From assembly GCF_012910805.1 (NCBI RefSeq), contig NZ_WTVK01000025.1, forward strand, positions 1 to 64,000: a stretch of 64,000 nt of DNA, written 5' to 3'. Below are positions 45,981 to 55,447 of this stretch, piece by piece (positions within the stretch are counted from its first letter, which is position 1; each line of letters opens with the position of its first letter). The DNA is from Aromatoleum evansii (GTDB lineage: Bacteria > Pseudomonadota > Gammaproteobacteria > Burkholderiales > Rhodocyclaceae). The notes beneath the pieces are model-generated. The model did no database searches and was not told the origin of the DNA. It was given only the letters and a program-made list of their open reading frames with translations. A program made the translations under genes and the position numbers.

Positions 45981-46724
45981 TCAATGCTTGCCGGTGAGCG
46001 GCACGAAGGACACCGGCAGGATTTCGCGTGTCAGTACGCGGCCCTGCCCGTCCTTCTCCACCAGCATCAACTGTTGCGTCATGAAGGCGCTGCCGAGCGG
46101 GATGACCATCCGGCCGCCCGGCTTGAGCTGTTGAATCAGGGGCGGCGGAACGTGGCTCGCCGCCGCCGTGACAACGATGGCATCGAAGGGGGCATGCTCG
46201 GGCCAGCCGTAGTAGCCGTCGGCTACCTTGACCTGGACCTTGCCGTAGCCCTGGTTCTTCAGCATGGCTTCGGCGCGCCGGGCCAGGGGCTCGATGATCT
46301 CGATCGTGAACACCGCTTCGGTCAGCTCGGCCAGCATGGCGGCCTGATAGCCCGAGCCGGTGCCGATCTCCAGGACCCTGTCGCCGGGCTTCAGCTGGAG
46401 CAGATCGGTCATCAGCGCCACCACGTAGGGTTGGGAAATGGTCTGGCCGTAGCCGATGGGCAGGGGCCGGTTCTCGTAGGCACGTTGTTCATGTTCCACC
46501 GGCACGAACTTGTGGCGCGGCACCCGGGCCAGCGCCTCCATGACACGCGGCGAGATGGACGGCTTACCCGTTTCGGCCTGGTCCTGAGCCGCCATCGCGG
46601 CGATCTCGCGCACCAGCCGCGCGCGCGGTACTGCATGCCTGTCCGCGGCGTCGGCACAGGAGGAGCCAGGTGCACCGAGTAGCATCGCGCCCGCCAGCAG
46701 AATGAATCCGGCAAAGTACGTCAT
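45981..46724 (-). CDS. pcm: Protein-L-isoaspartate O-methyltransferase, exported form
   Basis: 247 residues from ATG 46724. Unusually, it starts with a signal-like hydrophobic segment (FAGFILLAGAMLLGAPGSSC), suggesting export or lipid anchoring. SAM motif I is VLEIGTGSGYQAAML and the family landmark RPLPIGYGQTISQPYVVA precedes it. It methylates isoaspartyl residues so they can revert to aspartate, here possibly in periplasmic proteins. It leads a two-gene unit with the membrane spermidine-synthase-like gene. Confidence 0.9.
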   Translation of the reverse strand: MTYFAGFILLAGAMLLGAPGSSCADAADRHAVPRARLVREIAAMAAQDQAETGKPSISPRVMEALARVPRHKFVPVEHEQRAYENRPLPIGYGQTISQPYVVALMTDLLQLKPGDRVLEIGTGSGYQAAMLAELTEAVFTIEIIEPLARRAEAMLKNQGYGKVQVKVADGYYGWPEHAPFDAIVVTAAASHVPPPLIQQLKPGGRMVIPLGSAFMTQQLMLVEKDGQGRVLTREILPVSFVPLTGKH

Positions 46725-46888
46725 CGCAGCGCGCTCCTGCGGGAGAGGTCGGAAGAGCCTAGGGCGGCGAACGACCAGCGTCAACGCTCAGAACTGGCAA
46801 AGGTCCGGGGGCCGGCCCCAGCCCGTCACGTCCGCCTGTTCGGCCCCCGCGCCGGGCGATATTCCCCAAAAGAAATAGTTCGGAACTC

Positions 46889-46920
46889 CGCGGATAAGCG
46901 CCGCATTCCCCGGATAGCGG
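46889..46920. promoter_or_regulatory. GGATA(A/G) direct-repeat element, copy B
   Basis: GGATAA (46892-46897) and GGATAG (46912-46917), 20 bp apart, in GAACTCCGCGGATAAGCGCCGCATTCCCCGGATAG (split here for description). It lies about 210 bp upstream of the YCF48-like lipoprotein gene. The 404-bp region 46725-47128 contains no recognisable gene. Confidence 0.65.
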
Positions 46921-47128
46921 CAGCCCCCTCGAAATCCTTACCTTTCTGACGTCGCGCGGCGTCGGGAATCCTGACCCCGATCACAGAGCCGGAACCGCAA
47001 TCGGCCCAGTCGCACGACGCGCCGCCGTGCGGGGCCGCCCCGCGCGTCCGGACATCCAACCCCAGCCGAAGAATTCGCCTTCCCCGAGACGGGGAAGCCA
47101 TTGCAGATCGAGATCGCAAGGGGACTTC

Positions 47129-48094
47129 ATGACTGGGATTGACCGAATCCGTACCTGGATCCTGCCGTTGGCGCTCGCGCAGTCCGGTCTGCTCGGCTGC
47201 AGCGCGTCGGCCAACCTCCAGGAGCTTGCCGCGCTGCAGTCCGCGCCGGTGCTGCGCTCCGACCAGTTCCAGGCCGCCGTCGCGAATTCGAGCGTGCTCG
47301 TCGCGGTCGGAGCGAACGGCGTCGTGGTGTCGTCGGACGACGCCGGCAAGAGCTGGAGGCGCCAGGTCGTCGATGCCGGCGCGTCGCTGATCGGCGCCGC
47401 GGTGTGCCCGGACGGCGGTTTCGTCGCACTCGATTTCGGCCGCCGCGTGTGGATCGCCGACGCCGCGGCGAGCGGCTGGACGGCACGCCCGATCACGAGC
47501 GAGGCGACGCCGCTCGCGGTCGTGTGCGACGCGAGCGGGCGGGTGTGGGTCGTCGGCAGCGAGAGCGCGATCCTGTCGAGCGCCGACCGCGGAGCGACGT
47601 GGCGCGACGCGTCGCTCGGCGAGGACCAGATGTTCACGACGGTGCAGTTCATCGATGAGCGGCACGGCGTCATCACCGGCGAGTTCGGCAGCTTCCTGAC
47701 GACGCAGGACGGTGGTGCGAGCTGGCAGGCGGGCGCGCCGATCCCGAACGACTTCTATCCGTACGGCGCGCTCTTCACCGATCCGCGGACCGGCTGGGTC
47801 AGCGGGCTCGCCGGCACGATCCTGCACACGACCGACGGCGGCACGAGCTGGGTCAAGCAGTCGAACCCCACCGGTGCGCCGATGTACGGGCTCGCCCGCC
47901 ACGAGGATCGCGTCTATGCGCTCGGCGCGAACGGGCTGGTGCTCGCGCTCGCAGACGGGCAGTGGCGGCCGGTCGAGGGCCGCCCGGCGCCCTACCTCAG
48001 GAGCGGCTTCTCGCTCCCCGGGCGCGGCCTGCTCGTCGCGGGCGGCGCGGGCACGCTCGACATCGTTTCCCCGACCCCTGCAACGCCGAAGTAA
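47129..48094 (+). CDS. YCF48-like beta-propeller lipoprotein
   Basis: 321 residues from ATG 47129, after AAGGGGA. The lipobox is SGLLGCSAS. The mature part contains repeated BNR/Asp-box-like blades: DDAGKSWRR, DRGATWRDA, DGGASWQAG, DGGTSWVKQ. Such YCF48/stress-protection-like propellers commonly accompany RND exporters and DUF1302/DUF1329 proteins in clusters for hydrophobic compounds. A role as periplasmic partner of the exporter encoded next is inferred. Confidence 0.8.
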   Translation: MTGIDRIRTWILPLALAQSGLLGCSASANLQELAALQSAPVLRSDQFQAAVANSSVLVAVGANGVVVSSDDAGKSWRRQVVDAGASLIGAAVCPDGGFVALDFGRRVWIADAAASGWTARPITSEATPLAVVCDASGRVWVVGSESAILSSADRGATWRDASLGEDQMFTTVQFIDERHGVITGEFGSFLTTQDGGASWQAGAPIPNDFYPYGALFTDPRTGWVSGLAGTILHTTDGGTSWVKQSNPTGAPMYGLARHEDRVYALGANGLVLALADGQWRPVEGRPAPYLRSGFSLPGRGLLVAGGAGTLDIVSPTPATPK

Positions 48095-48103
48095 GGAGAG
48101 GCC

Positions 48104-50479
48104 GTGCGACACCAATTCACCCACGCGCTGCACGAACTCGAACTGAGGATCTTCGAGTTCCCGCGCCTCGTGCTCGTCGCGATCCTCGCGATCACGGCGT
48201 ATTTCGCGCTGCAGATTCCGGCGCTGAAGATGCACACCGAGTTCGGCGACCTGCTGCCCCAGGGCCACGCGTTCATCCGCCTGCACAATGAGATCCGCGA
48301 CACCTTCGGCGGCGCGAACCAGGTCGTCGTCGCGATCGAGGTCGAGGATGGCACGATCTTCACGAACGACACGCTCGCGCTGATCCACCGCGTCACGCAG
48401 GCCGTCGACAGCCTGTCGGGCGTCAATCACAACCTCGTCTCCAGCCTGACGCACCGCACGTCGCGGAAGATCTGGCTCACCGAGGACGGCGAGATGCGCT
48501 CCCAGCCGTACCACGATCCGCAGCGTCCCGCGCTATCGGTCGACGAGCTCGACGCGCTTGGCAAGGAGGTCCGCGCGAACCCGCGCATCTACGGCCTGCT
48601 CGTGTCGCCCGACGCGAAGGCCGCGCTCGTCAAGGCGCAGATGAACGAAGCCGGCGCGATCGACTACGAGAAGATCTTCGCCGAGCTGCAGGCGGCGCGC
48701 GCGAAGGAGCAGACGGCCGGCACGAGGATCCACGCGACCGGCCAGCCGGTGCTGATCGGCTGGGTGTACACCTATCTGCCGCAGATCCTGCAGATCTTCC
48801 TCTTCACGCTGCTGCTGATGGTGGGATTGCTGGTCGCGTATTTCCGCCGCTTCTACGGCGTCGCGCTGCCCCTCGTCGGCATCGCGCTGTCGTCGATCTG
48901 GGGCCTCGGCTTCGTCTCGAAGATGGGCTGGAACCTCGATCCGCTGTCGCTCGTGATCCCGTTCCTGATCGCCGCGCGCGCGATGTCGCACAGCATCCAG
49001 CTCGTCGAGCGCTACTACGCCGAGCTTGCGACGAGTCGCGACGGCCGCGTCGCGGCGCGCGCGGCGTTCGAGGACCTGTTCCGGCCAGGGGCGTTGGCGA
49101 TCACGGTGGATGCGATCGGCATCGCCGTGCTCGCGCTCGGCGCCGCGCCGATCAACACGAAGCTCGGCTACTACGCCGGTTTCTGGGCGTTCTCGGTGTT
49201 CTTCACGGTGCTGCTGGTGGTGCCGCTGTTGCTGTGGCTGCTGCCCGCGCCGCGCAATACCGAGAACCGCCGCGGCTGGGCGCATGCGGCGGTCGAGCGG
49301 GTGTTCGGCGCAGTGGCCGGCCGGCGCGCGGCGGCATCGGTGTTGGCGGTCGCCGCGGTGCTGCTCGTCGTCGGCGGCATGCTCGCCGCGCGCGTAAAGA
49401 TCGGCGAGGCCGAGGCCGGTTCGCCGCTGCTGTATCCGGACCACGACTACAACGTGTCGTCGCGCGCGATCAACGCGCGCTTTCCCGGCTCCGAGGAGCT
49501 CTACATCGTCGCGCGCACCGCAGAGAAGGGCGGGCTGAAGCGGCCCGAGGTGTTGCGCGCGATCGAGCGTTTCCAGCATCACATGCTGCTCGATCCGGCG
49601 CTCGGCGGCACCAAGGCGCTGCCGGGCCTCGTGCGCGCGGTCAACGGCCTGATCCACAACACCGACCCGCGCTGGAACCAGATCCCCGAGTCGGCGTCGG
49701 CGATCGGTGGCCTGCTCTTCGCCTACATGGCGGCGAGCCCCATCCCCGGCGCGCTCGCGGAGTTCCTCGACGCCGACGAGCGCGATGCGAACCTCGTCTT
49801 CTACTACAAGGACAAGCAGGCCGACACGATCCGGCGCGCGGTGCATGTGGCCGAGCAGGGCATCGCCAAAGTCGGCGCGGTGGATGGCTTCGAGCTGCGC
49901 CTGGGCGGCGGCGCCATCGGCGTCAATGCCGCGATCAACGACGCCGTCGACGACGACAACCGCCTCATCGTGCCGCTCGTGCTCGCGCTGGCGTTCGTCT
50001 TCGTCACGCTGTCCTACGGCTCGCTCCATGCCGGCTGGCTGATGGTGCTGCCGATGCTGTTCGCCACGGTGATGACCTACGCGTACATGGGCGCCAAGGG
50101 CATCGGCATCAACGTCAACACCGTGCCCGTCATCGCGGTCGGCATCGGCGTCGGCATCGACTACGCCATCTACATCATGAACCGCATCCGCGAGGAGATG
50201 GCCGCGAGCGGCGACCTCGGCCGGGCGGTGCGCACCGCGGCCGGGACGACCGGCTTCGCGGTGGTGTTCACCGCGGTGACCCTGATTGCGGGCGTGATCA
50301 TGTGGGTCCTCCTGTCCGATCTGCGTTTCCAGGCCGATTCCGCGCTGCTGCTGACGCTGATGCTGGTGCTCAACGCGCTCGCCGCGATGCTGCTGATGCC
50401 GGCGTGGGTCGTGATGTTCAAGCCGGCCTTCATCACGAAGGCGCGGCTCGACGAAGACGGCGTGCTGCAGGTTGCGTGA
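48104..50479 (+). CDS. RND-superfamily exporter (MMPL/HpnN-like)
   Basis: 791 residues from GTG 48104, after AAGGAGAGG. One N-terminal helix (LVLVAILAITAYFAL), a periplasmic domain, five or six helices (LLLMVGLLVAYFRRFYG), a second periplasmic domain and six helices with IAVGIGVGIDYAIYIMNR, including the membrane Asp typical of the proton pathway. It is shorter than drug-type RND pumps and resembles lipid or hydrophobic-molecule exporters. No dedicated adaptor gene is present; the lipoprotein before and DUF1302/1329 proteins after may be its partners. Confidence 0.88.
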   Translation: MRHQFTHALHELELRIFEFPRLVLVAILAITAYFALQIPALKMHTEFGDLLPQGHAFIRLHNEIRDTFGGANQVVVAIEVEDGTIFTNDTLALIHRVTQAVDSLSGVNHNLVSSLTHRTSRKIWLTEDGEMRSQPYHDPQRPALSVDELDALGKEVRANPRIYGLLVSPDAKAALVKAQMNEAGAIDYEKIFAELQAARAKEQTAGTRIHATGQPVLIGWVYTYLPQILQIFLFTLLLMVGLLVAYFRRFYGVALPLVGIALSSIWGLGFVSKMGWNLDPLSLVIPFLIAARAMSHSIQLVERYYAELATSRDGRVAARAAFEDLFRPGALAITVDAIGIAVLALGAAPINTKLGYYAGFWAFSVFFTVLLVVPLLLWLLPAPRNTENRRGWAHAAVERVFGAVAGRRAAASVLAVAAVLLVVGGMLAARVKIGEAEAGSPLLYPDHDYNVSSRAINARFPGSEELYIVARTAEKGGLKRPEVLRAIERFQHHMLLDPALGGTKALPGLVRAVNGLIHNTDPRWNQIPESASAIGGLLFAYMAASPIPGALAEFLDADERDANLVFYYKDKQADTIRRAVHVAEQGIAKVGAVDGFELRLGGGAIGVNAAINDAVDDDNRLIVPLVLALAFVFVTLSYGSLHAGWLMVLPMLFATVMTYAYMGAKGIGINVNTVPVIAVGIGVGIDYAIYIMNRIREEMAASGDLGRAVRTAAGTTGFAVVFTAVTLIAGVIMWVLLSDLRFQADSALLLTLMLVLNALAAMLLMPAWVVMFKPAFITKARLDEDGVLQVA

Positions 50480-50514
50480 GCGCAGCGGCCGACAACAACG
50501 AGGGGAGGACGAAG

Positions 50515-52506
50515 GTGAGGACATCCGCAAAGAAGGATCGCCGCAACGTGCCGCTTGCGGCCGGCATGCTGACGCTCGCGGTCGGCGCCGCGCAGGCCGG
50601 CGACATCCCGAACGAGGAGGCGCGCGTCGATGTGGTGTATGAGAACGCGACGTTTGCGCGCCGCGACGTCGGCTTGTCGAAGTTCCGCAACACGCTGAAG
50701 GTCGACATCGACCGCCAGCTCGGCCGGCGCGGCGCATTCGACGACGTCGGCGTGAACCTGAAGCTGCGCGGCACGTTCGACGGCGTCTATCGCCTCAACG
50801 ACGACACCTACGGCAACAAGGCCGGCGGCGCGGTGCAGCTCGAGAACACCGTCGGCATCCCGGGGTCCTCCGTACCGCACGGCGGCGGCCTCGGCAGCCC
50901 GACCAACCCGCTCACCGCCGGACTCGCCGGGCTACCCGGCGGCGGCGCCTTCGGCTTCAACTCGACCGACCCGTCGGCGCCGCGCTACAACCCCAACGAG
51001 GGGATGGTCGTGCTCGGCGAGCATCTGCACCGCACCGACGGCGGCGTCGCGTTCGCGGTGCCGGTGCGCCCGTGCGACAAGGACTCGCGCGGCTGCATCA
51101 AGGATTACCTCGACGCGACCCGCCAGGAGCTCGAATCGCCCGAGTTCAACGACCGCTGGGACTTCATCCGCGAGGCTTACGTGACCGGCTCCGTGCCGTT
51201 CGACGACGGCTCGAGCCTGTTCATGAAGGTCGGCAAGCAGCAGGTCGTGTGGGGCCGCACCGACCTCTTCCGCGTGCTCGACGTCATCAACCCGGTCGAC
51301 TACTCGCGCAACAACATCTACGACGAACTCCAGGACATCCGCATCCCGATGTGGATCATGCAGGCCGAGTACCGCGCCGGGGCGACCGAGACCTTCGACG
51401 ATCTGAATTTCGCCGTCGTGTGGAACTTCGACAAGTTCCGGCCGCACAACATCGGCCAGTGCGGCAGCCCCAACGTGATCCTCGACGCGGGTTGCTTCAT
51501 GCGCGGGATGAAGAACCTGTGGGACAACGGCGGCACCGTCGCGAACTTCGCGAACCTGGGCCTGCCGGGGCTCGCGGCGACCGACTTCGGGCCGAACCAG
51601 ATCGGCATCCGCAAGGCGCATCTGCCGAGCTGGTCGCTGGCGAACACGCAGCTCGGCATCAAGCTCGAAGGCCAGAAGAGCGGCGTGGGCTTCTCGCTCA
51701 ACGCGCTGACCTACCGCTCGCAGCTGCCGTCGCTGCGGGGCGGCATCCCGGCGAACAACCCCTTCGACCCGGTCGGCGCCGTCGACACGCAGCCGCAGCC
51801 GCATCCCTACCCGTTCCTGATCGCGTTCGACGTGCATTTCCCGCGCGTGAACCTGATCGGCGGCTCGATGGACCTGCAGGTGGACGCGATCAAGTCGGTG
51901 TTCCGCCTCGAGGCCGCGCTGACCGAGGGCGAAGAGTTCCCGAACGGCCTGCGCAAGCGCCTGTTCTCCGAGTCGCGCGTGTTCCGCTACGTGGTCGGCT
52001 GGGATCGCCCGACCTTCATCCCCTTCCTCAACAAGACCCGCGCCTTCCTGATCTCGGCGCAGCTGTTCGGCCAGCACCTGCTCGACCACGAGCTGGAGGA
52101 CCGTCCGCTCGGCAAGGTCGGCATGCCCGACTGGAAGGACAACAACATCTTCACGCTGCTCCTGAAGGGCTTCTACATGAACGACCGGCTGAGCCCGCAG
52201 GTGATCATGGCGCACGACTTCCGCGCCGAGGCGACCACGGTCGCGCCCTCGATCGACTGGCTCGTCAGCGACAACCTGAAGCTCACGATCGGCGCCAACG
52301 TGAAGGTCGGCCGCGGCGCGCGCAAGTTCGACGACTGCCGCACCTGCAACCCCTTCCATCCCTTCTCCGCCTCGCCGGGGCAGGGGCCGAACGACGGCTC
52401 GCTCGGCCTGGGCGGATTCGAACCGCTCGGCCGCTTCCGCGCCGGCCCGATCGGCATGGCGCAGGAGGAAGACGAGTTGCAATTCACGCTGCAGTACAAG
52501 TTCTGA
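50515..52506 (+). CDS. DUF1302 outer-membrane protein
   Basis: 663 residues from GTG 50515, preceded by GGGAGGACG. Signal peptide ends at VGAAQAG. Strand-rich sequence closing in ELQFTLQYKF indicates an outer-membrane beta-barrel. GKQQVVWGRTDLFRVLDVINP is the strongest DUF1302 landmark. Function is not established; members are linked by context to uptake or trafficking of hydrophobic substrates. The next gene follows after 19 bp. Confidence 0.85.
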   Translation: MRTSAKKDRRNVPLAAGMLTLAVGAAQAGDIPNEEARVDVVYENATFARRDVGLSKFRNTLKVDIDRQLGRRGAFDDVGVNLKLRGTFDGVYRLNDDTYGNKAGGAVQLENTVGIPGSSVPHGGGLGSPTNPLTAGLAGLPGGGAFGFNSTDPSAPRYNPNEGMVVLGEHLHRTDGGVAFAVPVRPCDKDSRGCIKDYLDATRQELESPEFNDRWDFIREAYVTGSVPFDDGSSLFMKVGKQQVVWGRTDLFRVLDVINPVDYSRNNIYDELQDIRIPMWIMQAEYRAGATETFDDLNFAVVWNFDKFRPHNIGQCGSPNVILDAGCFMRGMKNLWDNGGTVANFANLGLPGLAATDFGPNQIGIRKAHLPSWSLANTQLGIKLEGQKSGVGFSLNALTYRSQLPSLRGGIPANNPFDPVGAVDTQPQPHPYPFLIAFDVHFPRVNLIGGSMDLQVDAIKSVFRLEAALTEGEEFPNGLRKRLFSESRVFRYVVGWDRPTFIPFLNKTRAFLISAQLFGQHLLDHELEDRPLGKVGMPDWKDNNIFTLLLKGFYMNDRLSPQVIMAHDFRAEATTVAPSIDWLVSDNLKLTIGANVKVGRGARKFDDCRTCNPFHPFSASPGQGPNDGSLGLGGFEPLGRFRAGPIGMAQEEDELQFTLQYKF

Positions 52507-52525
52507 ACCCCGGAGGAGGACGACG

Positions 52526-53824
52526 ATGAAGATGAAGACAATGACATCGATGCTGTTGGCGGCCGGCGCGATCGGCACGGCGCAGGCCGCGACCGAGGCC
52601 GACATCGACAAGAGCTTCGGCCCGTACAAAGGCGGCGTGCCGACAGTCGCCGGCGTCAAGCCGGGCATGGTCATCGACAAGAACAACGTCGAGGCCGCGA
52701 AGGCCGCGCTGATCCCGAGCATGGCGCAGTTCATCAAGAGCGGGCAGACGACGCTGACGGTCGGCGAGACCTACTCGTTCGGGATCAGCAGGAACTACGT
52801 CGACGCGACGCGCAAGAATCTCAACAAGGTGTCGTTGGGCGCGAACGTCGGCGATCTGGTCGGCTTCGTCGCCGGCCGGCCGTTCCCGCAGGAGCCCGAC
52901 GCGAAGGACCCGCGCGCCGGCGAGAAGGTGTTCTGGAACTTCCAGCACAACAACCGCATCGGCGACAGCTACACGATCTGGCCCTGGCACATGGAATACA
53001 AGAACATGGCGAGCGGCAAGGTCGAGCGCACACTGAAGCAGGAATACCACATCATCCAGTGGAAGCACCGCGTCGACCAGGATCCGCGCCCGGAGGTCGA
53101 GCCCAACCCCTCGCAGCTGCTGCGCTCGGGCTACCTGAAGGTGCACGAGCCGCAGGACCTGAAGGACACGCAGCTCCTGATCAGCCGCTTCTCGGACGAC
53201 GCGAAGCTCGACGAGGTGTACCTATACCTCGGCTTCCAGCGCCGCGTGCGCCGGCTCGCGTCGAACCAGGTGACCGACCCCTTCCTCGGCTCGGACCTGA
53301 TGGTCGAGGACTTCGAAGGTTATAACGGCCGCATGCGCGACATGAAGTGGGAATACAAGGGCACGCGCGACCTCCTCGTGCCGTTCTACGCCCACAACAA
53401 GCAGAAGCTCGCCGACGAACCGAAGGAGCCCGACTTCAAGTTCATCGACTTCGGCGGCGAAGGCGCGTGCTTCCCGAACGTCACGTGGCAGCTTCGCAAG
53501 ACCTACGTCATCGAGTCGGTGCCGGTCAATCCCGACCACGTCATCAGCAAGCGCGTGCATTACGTCGATGCCGAGACCTACGCGCTGAGCCTGAACGAGA
53601 TCTACGACCGCAAGGGCGAGCTGTGGAAGACCTTCATCGTCGCCTACACGGACTCTGACAACCACATGGCAAAGAACGCCGGCCGCGGCGTAGCGATCAA
53701 CGACGGCTTCGCCATCATCGACGTTCAGGCTAAGCACTGCACGACGGGCAAGTTCAAGGTCCATCTCGACCAGGAGATGAGCCCGACGAAGCTGTTCTCG
53801 GTGCAGTACATGCGGGGGAGTTGA
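52526..53824 (+). CDS. DUF1329 periplasmic/outer-membrane-associated protein
   Basis: 432 residues from ATG 52526, after GGAGGAGGACG. Signal peptide with cleavage after GTAQA. DUF1329 landmarks are GRPFPQEPDAKDP, FWNFQHNNRIGD and RVRRLASNQVTDPFLGSD, the last resembling LolA/LolB-like lipid-binding folds. It nearly always pairs with DUF1302 proteins. A carrier between exporter and outer membrane is plausible, not shown. A terminator follows directly. Confidence 0.87.
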   Translation: MKMKTMTSMLLAAGAIGTAQAATEADIDKSFGPYKGGVPTVAGVKPGMVIDKNNVEAAKAALIPSMAQFIKSGQTTLTVGETYSFGISRNYVDATRKNLNKVSLGANVGDLVGFVAGRPFPQEPDAKDPRAGEKVFWNFQHNNRIGDSYTIWPWHMEYKNMASGKVERTLKQEYHIIQWKHRVDQDPRPEVEPNPSQLLRSGYLKVHEPQDLKDTQLLISRFSDDAKLDEVYLYLGFQRRVRRLASNQVTDPFLGSDLMVEDFEGYNGRMRDMKWEYKGTRDLLVPFYAHNKQKLADEPKEPDFKFIDFGGEGACFPNVTWQLRKTYVIESVPVNPDHVISKRVHYVDAETYALSLNEIYDRKGELWKTFIVAYTDSDNHMAKNAGRGVAINDGFAIIDVQAKHCTTGKFKVHLDQEMSPTKLFSVQYMRGS

Positions 53825-53847
53825 GGGCGGCGGGGTAGGTCGAGGAA

Positions 53848-53876
53848 AGAAAGGGGGCGCGGAAGCGCCCCTTTTT
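53848..53876 (+). terminator. Intrinsic terminator of the RND/DUF1302/DUF1329 operon
   Basis: AAAGGGGGCGC-GGAA-GCGCCCCTTTTT: strong GC stem, GGAA loop and a run of five T, 24 bp after the DUF1329 stop. Confidence 0.88.
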
Positions 53877-53884
53877 CATATTGG

Positions 53885-54065
53885 GCAGGACGCACTCCGC
53901 CGGGAACGATGTCACGAACGCCTCCATCTGGCACTTTCCCATGTCACGGCGATGGTGCAGGCTCCAAAACATCTTGTATCGTCTGATCTTAACGTGGTAC
54001 GCCATTCCGGTATGCATGCTGTGATGCTTCAACCGAAGCGTTCATGCTCGAGTGCGAGCAGCATC
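53885..54065 (-). pseudogene. Integron integrase (IntI) relic, N-terminal part
   Basis: The minus strand reads TLRLKHHSMHTGMAYHVK, IRRYKMFWSLHHRRDMGK and QMEAFVTSF in one frame. These align with the IntI N-terminus (consensus-like TIRLKHYSIRTEQAYVHW, IRRFILFHGKRHPRDMGK, EVEAFLTHL). A stop (TGA) precedes the segment and the catalytic C-terminal domain is gone, replaced by the neighbouring operon's terminator. It lies left of and divergent from the cassette array, the normal intI position. The integrase cannot be functional. Confidence 0.75.
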
Positions 54066-54194
54066 GGGGCCCGGGGGCGACGGACATGGGAGAGGAGGAG
54101 TTTCACACGATCTCTGACACTATGACATATACGAGTTGAAATGCCCCTTGCAAAACATTGGCTTGTCAGTGGGCGACAGGATATTCGCGCTGTC

Positions 54195-54241
54195 CGATAA
54201 CACTTCTATCTCGACGCTTGGTGTCGATCAAAACGTTAGCG
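54195..54241 (+). other. attI-like or first cassette junction
   Basis: CGATAAC ... CGTTAGC flanks a small hairpin (TCGAC/GTCGA at 54211-54227). GTTAGC (54235-54240) fits the GTTRRRY core where cassettes join, immediately before the first cassette gene. Position next to the intI relic supports attI; a short attC is the alternative. Confidence 0.5.
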
Positions 54242-54254
54242 CAAGAGGGTCATC

Positions 54255-54644
54255 ATGGACGTAATTGCATCTTTGCAGTCCGCAATCGATATTGTTTCAA
54301 AGCTCCGCGATCTCTCGAAGAAACTTGAAAATGCGGATTTCAAGATGCTGCTCGCTGATCTCTCTATGGAACTATCCGATGCAAAGCTTGAAATGGCGAA
54401 CTTAAAGGTAATGTTGGCTACGACGATCGAAGAAAATGAAAAGCTGAAGAGCTCATTGAATCAAAGAAGTTCGGCCAAGCCTAAGCTCGTTGATGGTGCC
54501 TATTCATTTGAGGGTGAGGATGGAGCATTTTGCACGGCATGTTGGGATACAAAGCAACAACAGGTTCGCGTCACTGAGCAGTCCGGAGCGTTTCGTCGCT
54601 TCGGGAAGTGGCGATGTCCATCGTGCCAAGCCGCATTTGGTTGA
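54255..54644 (+). CDS. Cassette gene: coiled-coil protein with C-terminal zinc ribbon
   Basis: 129 residues. Residues 1-70 are heptad-like and predicted coiled coil (IVSKLRDLSKKLENADFK and following). Cys93, Cys96, Cys121 and Cys124 (FCTACW and CPSCQ) form a likely zinc ribbon. No named family recognised. First gene after the intI relic, clearly lower in GC than the flanking operons. Its 3' side begins like an attC (GGCGTAACAACCGCTTGC from 54648) but no matching right core was found in the 157 bp before the next gene. Confidence 0.7.
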   Translation: MDVIASLQSAIDIVSKLRDLSKKLENADFKMLLADLSMELSDAKLEMANLKVMLATTIEENEKLKSSLNQRSSAKPKLVDGAYSFEGEDGAFCTACWDTKQQQVRVTEQSGAFRRFGKWRCPSCQAAFG

Positions 54645-54801
54645 AAGGGCGTAACAACCGCTTGCAGCCGACCGGCCGAGTATCGAAGGCATCCTGGACG
54701 TCCGCCGGACCAAATCTCGACAGTGAGTTCTATGTGACATGCCTCTGCTGCGGAGGGCGTCAGCACGACAACTACAATTGGATTCGCATTTGAGGTAAGC
54801 C

Positions 54802-55440
54802 ATGACAGATAAAACGCATTTGTGCATTAGCCTCTCGCCTGGGGCAGTCCAGTTCATGAATACGCAGTTGCTGACCATACCTTCCGGAACGGTTGATTTC
54901 CCATTTCCGGACTACGTCATCACCTTGCGCCTCGATCGCGCCATTATGGGCGACCAGAATTGTAGACTCGATCATCTTGGGTCGCGGGATGAAACGCGTA
55001 CCAAGATGGCCTTTACGTTTCCCTCCGACCTTCTACATGAAGATGTCACTCGGATCGTGAACCTTGCATACGAGGAGGCACTGAGGTGCTTTGAACGGAA
55101 TTGCTCGATGGCTGCAATCGGTATGTGTGGGCGCACAATCGAAACGGTCCTCGCGGCGTTCTACGCGAAACAGTTTGGGAAGCACCCGTCTGAAGAACAA
55201 AATCCTCCCGGTGTCAACGCAATGATCAACAGGCTTCGGAAGGAAGGGTATCGATTTCCCGCAGGCCTTAAGGAACGAATGGAAGTGATCGCGCTACATC
55301 GCAATATGGCCATTCACGGCAATATCGTACTCCCGAGCCAAGACGAAGCGCGAAGCACCATTTATTTGACCAAGGACGTACTGCAACTGGTTTCTCAAGG
55401 CGACACTAACGAGGCCGCTGGAAACGAATCTGTACGCTAA
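54802..55440 (+). CDS. Cassette gene: DUF4145-like protein
   Basis: 212 residues. The central segment LAYEEALRCFERNCSMAAIGMCGRTIETVL and the later VIALHRNMAIHGN resemble DUF4145 and related helical domains, which occur alone or in defence-associated proteins. The N-terminal 70 residues are unrecognised. The stop codon lies inside an attC left core (GCTAAC), as is usual for cassette genes. An IS1111-type element follows 7 bp later. Confidence 0.7.
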   Translation: MTDKTHLCISLSPGAVQFMNTQLLTIPSGTVDFPFPDYVITLRLDRAIMGDQNCRLDHLGSRDETRTKMAFTFPSDLLHEDVTRIVNLAYEEALRCFERNCSMAAIGMCGRTIETVLAAFYAKQFGKHPSEEQNPPGVNAMINRLRKEGYRFPAGLKERMEVIALHRNMAIHGNIVLPSQDEARSTIYLTKDVLQLVSQGDTNEAAGNESVR

Positions 55441-55447
55441 CCCATCA

